The notes: a model not told the origin generated them from the letters alone. 64,000 nucleotides of DNA from Streptomyces sp. NBC_00287 (GCF_036173105.1 NZ_CP108053.1:3720001-3784000); one strand, 5' to 3'; positions 7,662 through 16,829 are shown, numbered from the stretch's first letter. Made by a program: numbers and translations.

Positions 7662-8456
7662 TCAAGTTTTGTTGAGGTCAAGGAACTCCCTTATCGCCGC
7701 GTGCAGTCGCCCCGGCTGATCCAGATGTACGTCGTGCCCCGCGCCCGGGATCGTGCGCAGCTCGGTGCGAGGGCGGGCCGACATGGCGTCGCACTCCGCC
7801 TCCGGCATCCAGCCGTTCTCGCCCCGGACGACCAGGGCCGGGGCGGTCGTCCGCCTCCACTCCGCCCAGTAGTCCCGCCTCGTCGCGTCCGTGATCATCT
7901 CCACCATTACGTCCCGCTCCACCCGCGGCCACCACCCCTCCCCCCGCTCCTCCAACCCCCTCGCCCACGCCTCGTGCCCCAGGAAGTCCCGTGCCTCCTC
8001 GAAGGACTTGAACGGCTTCGGCCAGCTGTCCAGCCAGGTGGCTATCTGCGCCGGGGTGTCCGTAGGCGTCCGCTCCGGGCCCGCCTCTATCAGGACCAGG
8101 GAAGCCACCAGGTCGGGGCGGGTCGCTGCCAGGAGGATGGCCGTATGGCCGCCCAGGGACTGGCCGATCAGGGTTACGGGGGACAGTGACAGGTGTTCGA
8201 TCAGCGCGGCCGCGTCCGCTGTGCACGCCTCTCGGGAGACCGTCGTCGGGTGGCGTGTGCTCGCGCCGTGACCTCGGGCGTCGTACGTCACCACGCGGTG
8301 GCCGTCGGCGAGCAGGCGGGTGGTCAGGTCGTCCCACTCGCCCTGGTGGCCGGCTAGGCCGTGTAGGAGGAGGACCGCGGGGCCGTGGGCGGGGTGGTCG
8401 CGGTAGGCGATGCGGGTGCCGTCGGGGGTCGTCAGGGCTGCTTCGGCCGGGTTCAA
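7662..8456 (-). CDS. Alpha/beta hydrolase
   Basis: A 264-residue alpha/beta hydrolase. It shows the oxyanion motif LLLHGLAGHQGEWD, strand-turn DARGHGAST, the nucleophile elbow GQSLGGH (Ser), a VVRGENGWMP segment preceding the acid, and GAGHDVHLDQP supplying the catalytic His. The likely start is TTG at 8456, seven bases after GGCGG; further upstream in-frame sequence is low-complexity and overlaps the divergent promoter. Substrate is unknown, but the fold subset resembles esterases, lipases and epoxide-hydrolase-like proteins. It probably forms an operon with the MarR gene. Confidence 0.88.
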   Translation of the reverse strand: MNPAEAALTTPDGTRIAYRDHPAHGPAVLLLHGLAGHQGEWDDLTTRLLADGHRVVTYDARGHGASTRHPTTVSREACTADAAALIEHLSLSPVTLIGQSLGGHTAILLAATRPDLVASLVLIEAGPERTPTDTPAQIATWLDSWPKPFKSFEEARDFLGHEAWARGLEERGEGWWPRVERDVMVEMITDATRRDYWAEWRRTTAPALVVRGENGWMPEAECDAMSARPRTELRTIPGAGHDVHLDQPGRLHAAIREFLDLNKT

Positions 8457-8594
8457 CTCTGGTCCGCCTTCAGGGGCTCGGGCACGCGGGCGGGCCCAGC
8501 GTCGCCCGCAACCGTCCCTCCCCGCCAGCCAATTGCCCCCGGAACTGTGGGCTCCGCCACAGCCACCCCTCCCCCGGCCTGCTGGACTCTGCGG

Positions 8595-9101
8595 ATGTTC
8601 TGGCTGAGCCTGCTGTTCGTCGTCATCGCCGCCGTCACGGCCTTCGGGCTCCTCGGCTACGGCGGCCGCACCCTCGCCGACAGCCGTCGCGCCGGCGACG
8701 GTCGCGCCGGGCTGTTGCGCGGGCTCGCCGCGCTCTGTGGCGCGGGCGCGTGCGCGCTGTACGGGTGGGGGCTGCTCTTCGTCGTCGGCGCCGTCCTCAC
8801 CGCCGAGGACGGCGGTACGGACTCCTCGCCGCCGCAGTCCTGCCGTACGCCCGGCTGGTGGGAGCGGCATCAGCGGGGCATCGAGATCGTCGACTACTCG
8901 GTGCGCTTCGTGCCGCTCGGGTTCGTGTGCGAGACGAGCGACGGCGGGAGTTACGACAACGGCGACGTCCCGGGGTACGTCAATCCCGCCGCTCTGGGCC
9001 TCGCCCTCGGTGGCGCCGGGTGTGCCGTGGCCGCCGGGTACGTGACGGAGTTGCGGGCGCGGGCCGGAGCCCGGGGGTCTTCGAGTGATCGTCGAGCGTG
9101 A
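8595..9101 (+). CDS. Small membrane protein, hypothetical
   Basis: A 168-residue protein with a hydrophobic first helix (FWLSLLFVVIAAVTAFGLL), a second at about residues 37-66 (LLRGLAALCGAGACALYGWG to LLFVVGAVL), an extracytoplasmic loop carrying two cysteines (SCRTPGWW and FVCETSDGG) and a third C-terminal helix with small residues. ATG 8595 is chosen because it opens the hydrophobic helix and upstream sequence is proline-rich non-coding. The loop cysteines could form a disulfide outside the cell. No family recognised. Confidence 0.8.
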   Translation: MFWLSLLFVVIAAVTAFGLLGYGGRTLADSRRAGDGRAGLLRGLAALCGAGACALYGWGLLFVVGAVLTAEDGGTDSSPPQSCRTPGWWERHQRGIEIVDYSVRFVPLGFVCETSDGGSYDNGDVPGYVNPAALGLALGGAGCAVAAGYVTELRARAGARGSSSDRRA

Positions 9102-9149
9102 TGACTAGCCTCTTTGACACCAGTGACACGCAGCAGGAGGCAGGCAGAC

Positions 9150-9452
9150 ATGGCGAAGATTCCCAGCGCGGTGATCGCCGCGGGCGGGCTCGTGGGCGGG
9201 TACACCGTGGCCCGGGTGACGAAGAAGCGGCAGCTCGGCGGTGCCGTGCTGGCCGCCGCCGGGGCGGCCGCGGCGCAGCAGTGGCGGCAGCGGGCGGGCG
9301 GACAGGCCGCGGGCGCGCTGACGGCGGCCTACGTCGCCGCCTTCGCCGGCTCGCACCCGCTGGCCAAGAAGGTCGGCGCCTGGCCGGCCGTGTTCGGCGT
9401 GGCCGGCGCCGTGGCGCTGGCGTCCTGGGCGGTTGCCGACCGCAACGGCTGA
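9150..9452 (+). CDS. Small alanine/glycine-rich membrane-associated protein, hypothetical
   Basis: A 100-residue protein with an excellent GGAGG ribosome site (9136-9140) nine bases before ATG 9150. It has three short hydrophobic, Gly/Ala-rich segments (SAVIAAGGLVGGYTVA, AVLAAAGAAAAQQW, VFGVAGAVALASWAV) separated by basic stretches, which suggests a small membrane-embedded protein. It is 48 bases after the previous membrane-protein gene in the same direction and possibly co-transcribed. Function unknown. Confidence 0.78.
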   Translation: MAKIPSAVIAAGGLVGGYTVARVTKKRQLGGAVLAAAGAAAAQQWRQRAGGQAAGALTAAYVAAFAGSHPLAKKVGAWPAVFGVAGAVALASWAVADRNG

Positions 9453-9531
9453 CGCGCGCCCACCCAGGGCACCAACCAGGGCACCCACCCAGCGCACCCA
9501 CCTAAAGCTGACACCCAGCCAGGGGTCCGCC

Positions 9532-9891
9532 CTAGGCCCCATGCATCAGCACATTCACCACCCGCCCCGTCGGATCCCGGACGAAGAAGCGCCGTACCCC
9601 CCACTCCTCGTCCCGGAACTCCCGTACGATCTCCGCGCCCGAGGCCCGCACCCGGGCATACACCGCGTCGACGTCCTCGACCTCCACGCTGAGGTCGGGG
9701 ACGACCGGCGCGGTGCGTTCTTCGGTCAGGAAGCTGACCTGGGCGGTGGGGTTGGCGGGTGACGCCATCGTCATCACCCAGCCCATGTCCATGACCTCCT
9801 CGAAGCCGAGCAGGCCGTAGAAGTCGCCGCTCGCCCTCTTCTGCGAGCCGGGCTCGACCTGGATGTTCGGGACGATTCTGCGGATGGTCAT
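9532..9891 (-). CDS. VOC family protein (glyoxalase/bleomycin-resistance fold)
   Basis: A 119-residue protein of the vicinal oxygen chelate superfamily. It contains the typical FYGLLGFEEVMDMGW strand-helix segment, LSVEVEDVDAVYARVRASGA and the C-terminal RRFFVRDPTGRVVNVL signature. A single module of this size normally dimerises. Whether it is an enzyme, a metal-dependent lyase or a drug-binding protein cannot be determined; the usual metal ligands are not all evident. It is divergent from the alginate-lyase-like gene. Confidence 0.9.
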   Translation of the reverse strand: MTIRRIVPNIQVEPGSQKRASGDFYGLLGFEEVMDMGWVMTMASPANPTAQVSFLTEERTAPVVPDLSVEVEDVDAVYARVRASGAEIVREFRDEEWGVRRFFVRDPTGRVVNVLMHGA

Positions 9892-9986
9892 CGTCTGCTC
9901 TCCGGGGATCGGCAGTTTCTGTTATCGCCCATCCCTTCCCCGCGTCTCCTCTCCGTCCCCCACCCCAGACGTCGAGGTACGCGCAC

Positions 9987-11447
9987 GTGACACCACACAT
10001 CAGCCGCCGCAGCATGCTCCTGGCCGCCGGTGCGGCGGGAGCCGTCGCTCTCAGCCCGGCCGCCCCCGCCATCGCCGCCCCCGCCGCCTACGCCCACCCC
10101 GGGCTCCTCCACACCCGCGCCGACCTGGACCGTATGGCCAAGAAGGTGCAACAGGGCGCCGAGCCGTACACCGCCGGGTTCGGCAAGCTCGCCGCCAACC
10201 GGCACTCCCAGAGCGCCTGGACCGCCAACCCCCAGGCCACCGTCTACCGAGGCTCGGGCTCTCCGCAGAACTACGCGATCCTCTACAACGACATCCACGC
10301 CGCCTATCAGAACGCCCTGCGCGGACACATCAGCGGTGACGAGGCCCATCTGGACTCCGCCGTCGCCATTCTCAACGCCTGGTCGGGGAAGCTGACCGAG
10401 CTGGCCGGCAGCGCCGACCGGTTCCTGGCCGCCGGGCTGTACGGGTACCAGTTCGCCAACGCCGCCGAACTCGTCCGCGACCACCCGGACTTCGAGCTCG
10501 GCCGCTTCCAGGAGATGCTGAGCACCGTCTTCGGCACACTCAGCGACGACTTCCTGGTCCGGCACAACGGCGCCGTCGTCAGCAACTACTGGACCAACTG
10601 GGACCTGACCGCCATGGCCTGCGTCCTGGCCACCGGCATCTTCTGCGACGACAGGGACCAAGTCGCCCGCGCCGTCGACTACTTCAAGCACGGCGAGGGT
10701 CTCGGCTCCATCCGGAACGCCATTCCCGTCCTGCGCGAGGACGGCCTCGCCGAGTGGCTGGAGGCCGGGCGCGACCAGGGGCACGCGCTCCTCGGCGTCG
10801 GACTCATGGGCACGTTCTGCGAGATGGCCTGGAACCAGGGCATCGACCTCTACGGCTACGACGACAGCCGTTTCCTCAAGGGCGCCCAGTACGTGGCGAA
10901 GTGGAGCATGGGCGAGGAGGTGCCGTTCACCGCCAGCACCCGTGAGAAGGGCGCCATCAACGGGTGGTCGGGGAGTGAGACCGTCACCGAGGCCGCCGGT
11001 GTCGACCCGGCCATGACCCGGCCGATCTGGGCGATGATCGCCAACCACTACACCAAGCGGCGCGGGCTGTCCGCCTCCTACGTCACCCGGATCGCCGCCA
11101 AGTCCGGCCCCGAGGGCGGCGGCGGGGACTACGGCCCCAACAGCGGCGGCTACGACCAACTCGGCTTCGGGACAATCGCGTTCACGCGGGACAAGGCGAC
11201 CGCCCAGACGACGACGCCGTCACCGACTTCGTCCGGCGAACCCCGTCCCCAGGCAAGCGCAGGCGGCGCGGTCCCGTCGCAGTCCGCCTCTCCGTCCGCG
11301 TCCGCGTCCCCGTCCGGCGGCGACCTCGCCGCCACCGGCTCCGACGACCTCCTCGGCTGGGCCGCCGCGACAGGCATCGGCGCCCTCGCGGGCGGGCTGC
11401 TCCTGCTGCGCCGGCGGGACCGGTTGCGGGGTGGGTCCACCGAATAG
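9987..11447 (+). CDS. Secreted alginate-lyase-family protein with LAXTG cell-wall anchor
   Basis: A 486-residue exported protein starting at GTG 9987. The N-terminus has a twin-arginine-type signal (SRRSMLLAAGAAGAVAL, cleavage near AIA-AP). Residues about 40-390 resemble the alginate lyase alpha/alpha barrel (PF05426-like), with a YWTNWDL motif and GRDQGH. A Ser/Pro/Thr-rich linker (about 398-440) leads to LAATG, a hydrophobic helix and RRRDR, the signature of sortase E (LAXTG) substrates in Streptomyces. The product is therefore probably covalently attached to peptidoglycan. Polysaccharide specificity is unknown. Confidence 0.88.
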   Translation: MTPHISRRSMLLAAGAAGAVALSPAAPAIAAPAAYAHPGLLHTRADLDRMAKKVQQGAEPYTAGFGKLAANRHSQSAWTANPQATVYRGSGSPQNYAILYNDIHAAYQNALRGHISGDEAHLDSAVAILNAWSGKLTELAGSADRFLAAGLYGYQFANAAELVRDHPDFELGRFQEMLSTVFGTLSDDFLVRHNGAVVSNYWTNWDLTAMACVLATGIFCDDRDQVARAVDYFKHGEGLGSIRNAIPVLREDGLAEWLEAGRDQGHALLGVGLMGTFCEMAWNQGIDLYGYDDSRFLKGAQYVAKWSMGEEVPFTASTREKGAINGWSGSETVTEAAGVDPAMTRPIWAMIANHYTKRRGLSASYVTRIAAKSGPEGGGGDYGPNSGGYDQLGFGTIAFTRDKATAQTTTPSPTSSGEPRPQASAGGAVPSQSASPSASASPSGGDLAATGSDDLLGWAAATGIGALAGGLLLLRRRDRLRGGSTE

Positions 11448-11454
11448 GGACCCA

Positions 11455-11475
11455 GGGGGCGCAATCGGCGCCCCC
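11455..11475. terminator. Hairpin between convergent lyase and AhpD-like genes
   Basis: GGGGGCGC (11455-11462) pairs with GCGCCCCC (11468-11475) around a 5-base loop eight bases after the lyase stop. No T-run follows, which is common in Streptomyces terminators. Confidence 0.6.
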
Positions 11476-11481
11476 AGCCTC

Positions 11482-11508
11482 AGCAGCCCCAGCAGCCCCA
11501 GCAGCCCC
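11482..11508. repeat. Short tandem repeat, three copies of AGCAGCCCC
   Basis: Three perfect 9-base units (11482-11490, 11491-11499, 11500-11508) lie in the convergent spacer immediately after the terminator hairpin. A low-complexity microsatellite with no evident function. Confidence 0.75.
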
Positions 11509-11528
11509 AGCCGACGAACCCCGCGGGC

Positions 11529-12002
11529 TCAGCCGAACATCCCCACCTGGTAGTCCCCCGCGGGCTGCTGCACGATCACATTGAACCGGTTGTACGTGTT
11601 GATCAGCGCGATGATGGCCACCAGCGCCCCGAGCTGCTCCTCGTCGTAGTGCTTGGCGGCGTTCTCCCACACCGCGTCCGGGACGCCGCCGGCCGCGTCG
11701 GCGATGCGTGTGCCCTGCTCCGCCAGTTCCAGCGCGGCGCGCTCCGCCTCGGTGAAGACCTTGGCCTCGCGCCAGGCGGCGACCAGGTGGAGGCGCTGCT
11801 GGGTCTCCCCGGCCGCGGCGGCGTCCTTGGTGTGCATGTCGGTGCAGAATCCACAGCTGTTGATCTGGCTGGCACGGATCTTCACCAGCTCCAGCGTGGA
11901 GTTGGGCAGCGACGAGTCCGACACCGCCTTGGCCGCGGAGTTGATGTGCCTGAAGACCTTGGCCAGGACGGGGTTTTCGAAGAGGTTGAGGCGGGCTTCC
12001 AT
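11529..12002 (-). CDS. Carboxymuconolactone decarboxylase / AhpD-like alkylhydroperoxidase family protein
   Basis: A 157-residue protein of the AhpD-like fold. The redox motif C-G-F-C at residues 50-53 followed by TDMH (His57) is the CxxC-x3-H active-site pattern, in a segment reading KIRASQINSCGFCTDMH. Family members either reduce peroxides with the cysteine pair or act as decarboxylases; the intact CxxC favours a thiol-based antioxidant role. It is cytoplasmic, monocistronic and convergent with the lyase gene. Confidence 0.93.
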   Translation of the reverse strand: MEARLNLFENPVLAKVFRHINSAAKAVSDSSLPNSTLELVKIRASQINSCGFCTDMHTKDAAAAGETQQRLHLVAAWREAKVFTEAERAALELAEQGTRIADAAGGVPDAVWENAAKHYDEEQLGALVAIIALINTYNRFNVIVQQPAGDYQVGMFG

Positions 12003-12108
12003 GACGAGCTCCTCTGCCGTTGTAGGTGGTTACACCCCTATGACGGAACGGCCCGGAGCTGTGTGACACGGCAGAATGTGACCTGCGCCACTACAGGTAA
12101 GGGAAGAG

Positions 12109-13536
12109 CTACGCCCCCAGCCCCCGCGACACCGTATAGATCACCAACCCTGCCAACGACCCCACCACCGTGCCGTTGATCCGGATGAACTGCAGGTCAC
12201 GCCCGATATGCGCCTCGATCTTCCGGGTCGTGTGCTCGGCGTCCCAGCTCGCCACGGTGTCCGTGATCAGGGAGGTGATCTCCTTGCGGTAGGTCGTGAC
12301 GACGTATACCGCCGCGCCCTCCACCCAGGTGTCGACCTTGCTCTGCAGCTTCGGGTCGACCGCCGTGCGGGCGCCCAGCGACAGCAGCGAGGCCCGTACC
12401 CGCAGCCGCAGCTCGCTGCGCTCGTCCTCCGCCGCCGAGACGATCATGGATCGTACGGCCGTCCAGGCGGACGCGATCAGGTCCTGCACCTCGCCCCGGC
12501 CGAGCACCTCGCCCTTGAGCCGCTCCACACGCGCGCGGGTGTCGGTGTCGGACTGGAGGTCGGAGGCGAAGTCGGTGAGGAAGCGGTCCAGGGCACCGCG
12601 GGCCGGATGGGAGGGCATGTCGCGCATCTCGGTGACGAAGCGCAGCAGCTCCTTGTAGACGCGCTCACCGACCCGCTTGTCGACGAAGCGCGGGGTCCAG
12701 CCGGGCGCCCCGCCCTGGACGGCGTCCATGACCTGCTCGTCGTGCAGGACCAGCCAGTCGTGCGCCCGGGAGACGACGAGGTCGACGACGCGCTTGTGGC
12801 CGCCGTCGGCCACCACCTTCTCCAGCATCTTGCCGATGCCGGGCCCGATCTCCTGCGCGTCGGCCCGCCGGGTGATCGCCTCCCCGACCACCGCCTGCAC
12901 ATCCGAGTCCCGCAGCACCGTCAGCGCACCCCTGAGCGCCGCCGACAGTTCGGCCGTCACCCGGTCGGCGTGCTGGGGTTCGGCCAGCCAGGCGCCGAGC
13001 CGGCTGCCGATGCCGACAGCCCGCAGCCGCTGCCGTACGACGTCCTCGGAGAGGAAGTTCTCGCCGACGAACTCGCCCAGCGAGACGCCCAGCTGATCCT
13101 TCTTGTTGGGGATGATCGCGGTGTGCGGGATCGGGATGCCGAGGGGGTGGCGGAAGAGGGCGGTGACGGCGAACCAGTCGGCCAGCGCGCCGACCATCCC
13201 GGCCTCGGCCGTCGCCGCGACATAGCCCGCCCAGGCGCCGGCGCCCTCGTTCGACGCCCACTTCGCCAGGACGTACACCAGCGCCACGAAGAGCAGCAGT
13301 CCGGTCGCGGTGATCTTCATCCGGCGTACGCCGCGCTGCTTCTCCTCGTCGGCGGCGCTGAAGGTCGTCATCGCACGGACGGCCGAGGCGGGGACGCCGG
13401 CAGGATTGGCCGCCGCGTCCCGCCGGGCATGCTCCTCTACGCCCGAAAGTTCCGAAGGCCCCGAAAGATCCGAAGACCCTGTTTCGCCCGTTCTCGATCG
13501 TTCCATCCGCTCCACCCGTTCACGGTCCCCGTACAC
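12109..13536 (-). CDS. DUF445 family membrane-associated protein
   Basis: A 475-residue protein. After a roughly 60-residue polar leader, one or two N-terminal membrane helices (KITATGLLLFVALVYVLA and a small-residue helix) are followed by the conserved DUF445 segment GMVGALADWFAVTALFRHP and PIPHTAIIPNKKDQ, then a long alpha-helical body ending with a C-terminal hydrophobic helix (VVGSLAGLVIYTVSRG). Start is set at GTG 13536 because AGGAAGGGA lies six bases upstream; ATG 13506 is a possible alternative. Function of DUF445 is unknown; it is usually a membrane-tethered coiled protein. Confidence 0.9.
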   Translation of the reverse strand: MYGDRERVERMERSRTGETGSSDLSGPSELSGVEEHARRDAAANPAGVPASAVRAMTTFSAADEEKQRGVRRMKITATGLLLFVALVYVLAKWASNEGAGAWAGYVAATAEAGMVGALADWFAVTALFRHPLGIPIPHTAIIPNKKDQLGVSLGEFVGENFLSEDVVRQRLRAVGIGSRLGAWLAEPQHADRVTAELSAALRGALTVLRDSDVQAVVGEAITRRADAQEIGPGIGKMLEKVVADGGHKRVVDLVVSRAHDWLVLHDEQVMDAVQGGAPGWTPRFVDKRVGERVYKELLRFVTEMRDMPSHPARGALDRFLTDFASDLQSDTDTRARVERLKGEVLGRGEVQDLIASAWTAVRSMIVSAAEDERSELRLRVRASLLSLGARTAVDPKLQSKVDTWVEGAAVYVVTTYRKEITSLITDTVASWDAEHTTRKIEAHIGRDLQFIRINGTVVGSLAGLVIYTVSRGLGA

Positions 13537-13723
13537 ATTGTCCCTTCCTGACCGACTCCTGGAACGAAACGAGAGTTCCCGGCGTCTGTCCGGTGGGGGG
13601 AGCACACTGGGGAACTCCACGGCCCAATGGGGGGTCTGTTCAAGTCCTCCCGCCCTCATGACGCATCATGAGGTGATCACATCGGAGCCTCGGGCTCCCA
13701 TTCGCCCGAGGAGACCGCACCGC

Positions 13724-15058
13724 ATGACCAGGCGTCACGGTTATGCCCTGCTTTCCGCCATCGTCGCCCTGATCGTGGGACTGTCCGCGGCGATCTACGT
13801 CGGAGTCGCAGCCGATGACGGCAGCGGCCGCGAGAACACCCTGGCCAGCGGGAACCCCCCGCGCAACAACGCCGCCCCGGTCTCCACCGGCACCTGGGTC
13901 GGCGCGTGGTCGGCCGCACCGGCCGCCGCCGAGCCGGGCACCGAGACGGACGGCATGGCGGGCCGCTCGGTCCGCAACGTCGTCCACGCGGGCATCGGCG
14001 GTACGAGTGCCCGCATCACGCTGTCCAATCTCTACGGCGGATCCCCGCTGACGATCACGCACGCCTCGCTCGCCGTCGCCGCGGGGTCCGACACGGCCGC
14101 CGCGGTCACCCACACCATGCGGCGGCTCACCTTCGGCGGCAACACCACCGTCGTCATCCCGCCGGGCGGGCAGGTGATGAGCGACGCCGTGCGCGTGAGC
14201 GTCCCGGCGAACACGAACGTCCTGGTCACGACGTACTCCCCGACCCGCTCAGGCCCGGTCACCTACCACCCGCACGCCCGCCAGGTCTCCTACGTCGCCC
14301 AGGGCGACCGCACCGAGGACGTGACCGGGACCGCGTACGCGGAAGAGGTGGGGTTCTGGCGCTACCTCACCGCGCTGGACGTGCTGAGCAATGACGCCGA
14401 CGGCACGGTGGTGGTGCTCGGTGACTCCCTCACGGACGGGATCACCTCCACCTCCGGGGCCAACCGGCGCTGGACGGACGTCCTCGCGCAGCGGCTGCGC
14501 ACGGCGGTCGCGGCCGGGCAGGACCTGCCCCGCTACAGCGTCGTCAACCAGGGGATCAGCGGCAACCGGATCCTGACCGGGGGGCTCGGCCGCCCCGCGG
14601 ACAACCCCAGCGGGCTCGACCGCTTCACCCGCGATGTGCTCGACCGCACCAACGTCAAGGTCGTCGTCATCGCCCTCGGCGTGAACGACATCCTCCGCAA
14701 CCCGCAGCTGGCTGATCCGCAGCACATCCTGGAGGGCCTGCGCGTCATGGTCCGCCAGGCGCACGCGCGGGGGCTGAAGGTGATGGGCGCGACGCTGATG
14801 CCGTTCGGGGGGCATCGGGGCTATACGGCGGAGCGGGAGGGCGTCCGCCAGGAGATCAACGCGGAGATCCGGGCCGGCCGGGTCTTCGACGCGGTGGCCG
14901 ACTTCGACGAGGCCCTGCGGGACCCGTACAACCCGCGCAAGCTCAAGGGCGACTACGACTCGGGCGACCACCTCCACCCGAGCGACCGGGGCTACGAGCG
15001 GATGGCGGACGCCGTCGAGCTGAAGGACCTGAAGGGCTCGGCCCCGGCGGAGCTGTGA
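13724..15058 (+). CDS. SGNH/GDSL-family hydrolase, membrane-anchored or secreted
   Basis: A 444-residue protein whose N-terminal helix (YALLSAIVALIVGLSAAIYV) anchors or exports it. A beta-rich N-terminal region of about 170 residues precedes the SGNH hydrolase domain: block I GDSLTDG with nucleophile Ser235, a block II-type QGISGNR, block III GVNDI, and block V DHLHPSDRG carrying the catalytic Asp and His. Such proteins are extracellular esterases or lipases acting on acyl or acetyl groups. ATG 13724 follows GAGGAG by ten bases. Substrate is unknown. Confidence 0.93.
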   Translation: MTRRHGYALLSAIVALIVGLSAAIYVGVAADDGSGRENTLASGNPPRNNAAPVSTGTWVGAWSAAPAAAEPGTETDGMAGRSVRNVVHAGIGGTSARITLSNLYGGSPLTITHASLAVAAGSDTAAAVTHTMRRLTFGGNTTVVIPPGGQVMSDAVRVSVPANTNVLVTTYSPTRSGPVTYHPHARQVSYVAQGDRTEDVTGTAYAEEVGFWRYLTALDVLSNDADGTVVVLGDSLTDGITSTSGANRRWTDVLAQRLRTAVAAGQDLPRYSVVNQGISGNRILTGGLGRPADNPSGLDRFTRDVLDRTNVKVVVIALGVNDILRNPQLADPQHILEGLRVMVRQAHARGLKVMGATLMPFGGHRGYTAEREGVRQEINAEIRAGRVFDAVADFDEALRDPYNPRKLKGDYDSGDHLHPSDRGYERMADAVELKDLKGSAPAEL

Positions 15059-15064
15059 GCGGGG

Positions 15065-15835
15065 TCAGTCCTCGCGCCGGTCGCGCCGGTCCCGCATCAG
15101 GTCCCGGTGCCCGTCCATCAGCCGCCGATGCGCGTCCTGGATGTCCTCCTGGAACGACTCGTGCAGCTCCCGCCGCGACGCCTTCTTGTCCAGCTTCGCC
15201 TGGCGTCGCTCCTCGCGGAGTCGTTGCCGTTCCGCCCTCGTGACCTTCCGTTCGACCCCGACCCCGCCCCAGAAGGCGAAGCCGGTCACGATCACCCGAG
15301 GCGCCCCGGGATCCCCCGGCACGCCCTCCTCGCGCTGGTCGAAGCCGCCCATGATGCCGATCCCGCGCACCTGGACCTCGACCCCGGGCGGGACGATCAC
15401 ATTCAACCCGCCCATGATCGCCACGCAGTTGATCACGACCTCGCCGTCCGCGAAGTTCGCCTCCCGCAGGTCGATCTCCCCACCGCCCCAGAAGGCGAAG
15501 GAGTTGAAGCGGCGCGGCACGGTCCAGCGGCCCTTGCGCTCGAAACCGGACATGATCGCCACACCCCAGGTCGACGACCCCTCGCCGCCGGTGATGCGCG
15601 CGGCCCAACTGCCGTCCTGCTCAGGGCCTTTCACCAGGTTCACGGAGGGCGACACCGGCAGGTCCCGGGTGATCGGCGTCAGCTCCCCGTACGTCCGCGC
15701 CTTGTACGTGGCGTCCAGCCGCTCCTCGAACTCCTCCATGTCGAGCCGCCCCTCCGCGAGGGCGTCCTGCAGGATCTCGGCGACTCGCTCACGATCGGCG
15801 TCGGAGGCCCGGAGCTCGGGGAGTTCGTCGGTCAT
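15065..15835 (-). CDS. DUF1707 and cell-wall-active-antibiotics-response-like domain protein
   Basis: A 256-residue cytoplasmic protein. Residues about 8-50 are a DUF1707 domain (LRASDADRERVAEILQDAL to TYGEL). The middle (about 95-200) has repeating beta strands with VAIMSGFERKG, FAFWGGGEIDL, VAIMGGLNVIV and GIGIMGGFD, matching the LiaF/DUF2154-type C-terminal fold. The last 55 residues are a highly charged helix. These proteins are common in Streptomyces and may sense envelope state. It converges on the SGNH gene with a 6-base gap. Confidence 0.92.
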   Translation of the reverse strand: MTDELPELRASDADRERVAEILQDALAEGRLDMEEFEERLDATYKARTYGELTPITRDLPVSPSVNLVKGPEQDGSWAARITGGEGSSTWGVAIMSGFERKGRWTVPRRFNSFAFWGGGEIDLREANFADGEVVINCVAIMGGLNVIVPPGVEVQVRGIGIMGGFDQREEGVPGDPGAPRVIVTGFAFWGGVGVERKVTRAERQRLREERRQAKLDKKASRRELHESFQEDIQDAHRRLMDGHRDLMRDRRDRRED

Positions 15836-15867
15836 GCAATCAGCCTACGAGTTCCGGCGGCCCGGCA

Positions 15868-16827
15868 CTATGCGGTGGCCTGCTCTGCGTACATCTGCGC
15901 GATCACTGCCTCGATGTCGGGCTCCCGGACCGAGAGGTCCACCAGCGGATACTCCGCCGCGACCCTCGACACCAACCCCGCCGCCGACTCCCCCGCCGGG
16001 AACGCCAGCCACTGCCGCGGCCCCTCCACCTTCACCACCCGTGCCATGGGACCCACCTCGATCGGCGGCAGCTCGCGCTCCAGGTCCACCACCAGGACGC
16101 GTTCACTTCCGCCCGCCTCGTGCAGACCGGCGAGGGCACCGTCGTAGACCATGCGCCCGTGGTCGATGACCATCACGCGCGAGCAGAGCTGCTCGATGTC
16201 CTGGAGGTCGTGGGTGGTCAGCAGGACCGTGGTGCCGCGATCGGTGTTCAACTCCCGCAGGAATCCACGGACCTTGGACTTCGAGATCACATCCAGGCCG
16301 ATCGTCGGCTCGTCCAGGTACAGCACCTCGGGGTCGTGCAGCAGCGCCGCCGCGATGTCCCCGCGCATCCGCTGGCCGAGCGACAGTTGGCGTACCGGGA
16401 CCTCCAACAGGCGCTCCAGCTCCAGCAGTTCCACACACCGGTCGAGGTTCTCGCGGTAACGGTCGTCCGGGATCCGGTACATGCGGTGCATCAGCCGGTA
16501 GGAGTCGATCAGCGGCAGGTCCCACCACAGGGTGGTGCGCTGGCCGAAGACCACGCCGATGCGGTGCGCCAGGCGTCTGCGCTCGCGTGACGGGTCGATG
16601 CCCGCGACCCGCAGCCGCCCGCCGCTCGGCGTCAGGATTCCCGTGAGCATCTTGATCGTCGTCGACTTGCCCGCGCCGTTCGGCCCGATGTACCCGACCA
16701 TCTCGCCCCGCGCGACCGTGAAGGAGATCGAGTCGACCGCCCGCACCTGCCGCCGTTCCCGCTTGAGGAAGCCCGTCCTACGGCGGACGTCGAAGACCTT
16801 CTCGACCCGGTCCACTTCGATGAACAC
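15868..16827 (-). CDS. ABC transporter ATP-binding protein (ABC-2 exporter type)
   Basis: A 319-residue nucleotide-binding subunit. Walker A GPNGAGKST lies at about 48-56, the signature is LSLGQRMR, Walker B is VLYLDEPTIGLD and the switch histidine is in LLTTHDLQD. Start GTG 16827 sits after GGGGAG, two bases beyond the stop of the upstream permease gene. The C-terminal roughly 80 residues are the regulatory extension typical of ABC-2/DrrA-like ATPases. Together with the two permeases upstream it forms a complete exporter; the substrate is unknown. Confidence 0.95.
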   Translation of the reverse strand: MFIEVDRVEKVFDVRRRTGFLKRERRQVRAVDSISFTVARGEMVGYIGPNGAGKSTTIKMLTGILTPSGGRLRVAGIDPSRERRRLAHRIGVVFGQRTTLWWDLPLIDSYRLMHRMYRIPDDRYRENLDRCVELLELERLLEVPVRQLSLGQRMRGDIAAALLHDPEVLYLDEPTIGLDVISKSKVRGFLRELNTDRGTTVLLTTHDLQDIEQLCSRVMVIDHGRMVYDGALAGLHEAGGSERVLVVDLERELPPIEVGPMARVVKVEGPRQWLAFPAGESAAGLVSRVAAEYPLVDLSVREPDIEAVIAQMYAEQATA

Positions 16828-16829
16828 TC

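Noticed and set aside
8385..8594. Longer start for the membrane-protein gene at 8595
   Set aside because: The upstream in-frame part is antisense to the alpha/beta hydrolase start and Pro/Gly-rich; ATG 8595 opens directly into a membrane helix.
11482..11508. AGCAGCCCC triplicate as a possible regulatory repeat
   Set aside because: Low-complexity slippage in a convergent terminator region, without dyad symmetry.
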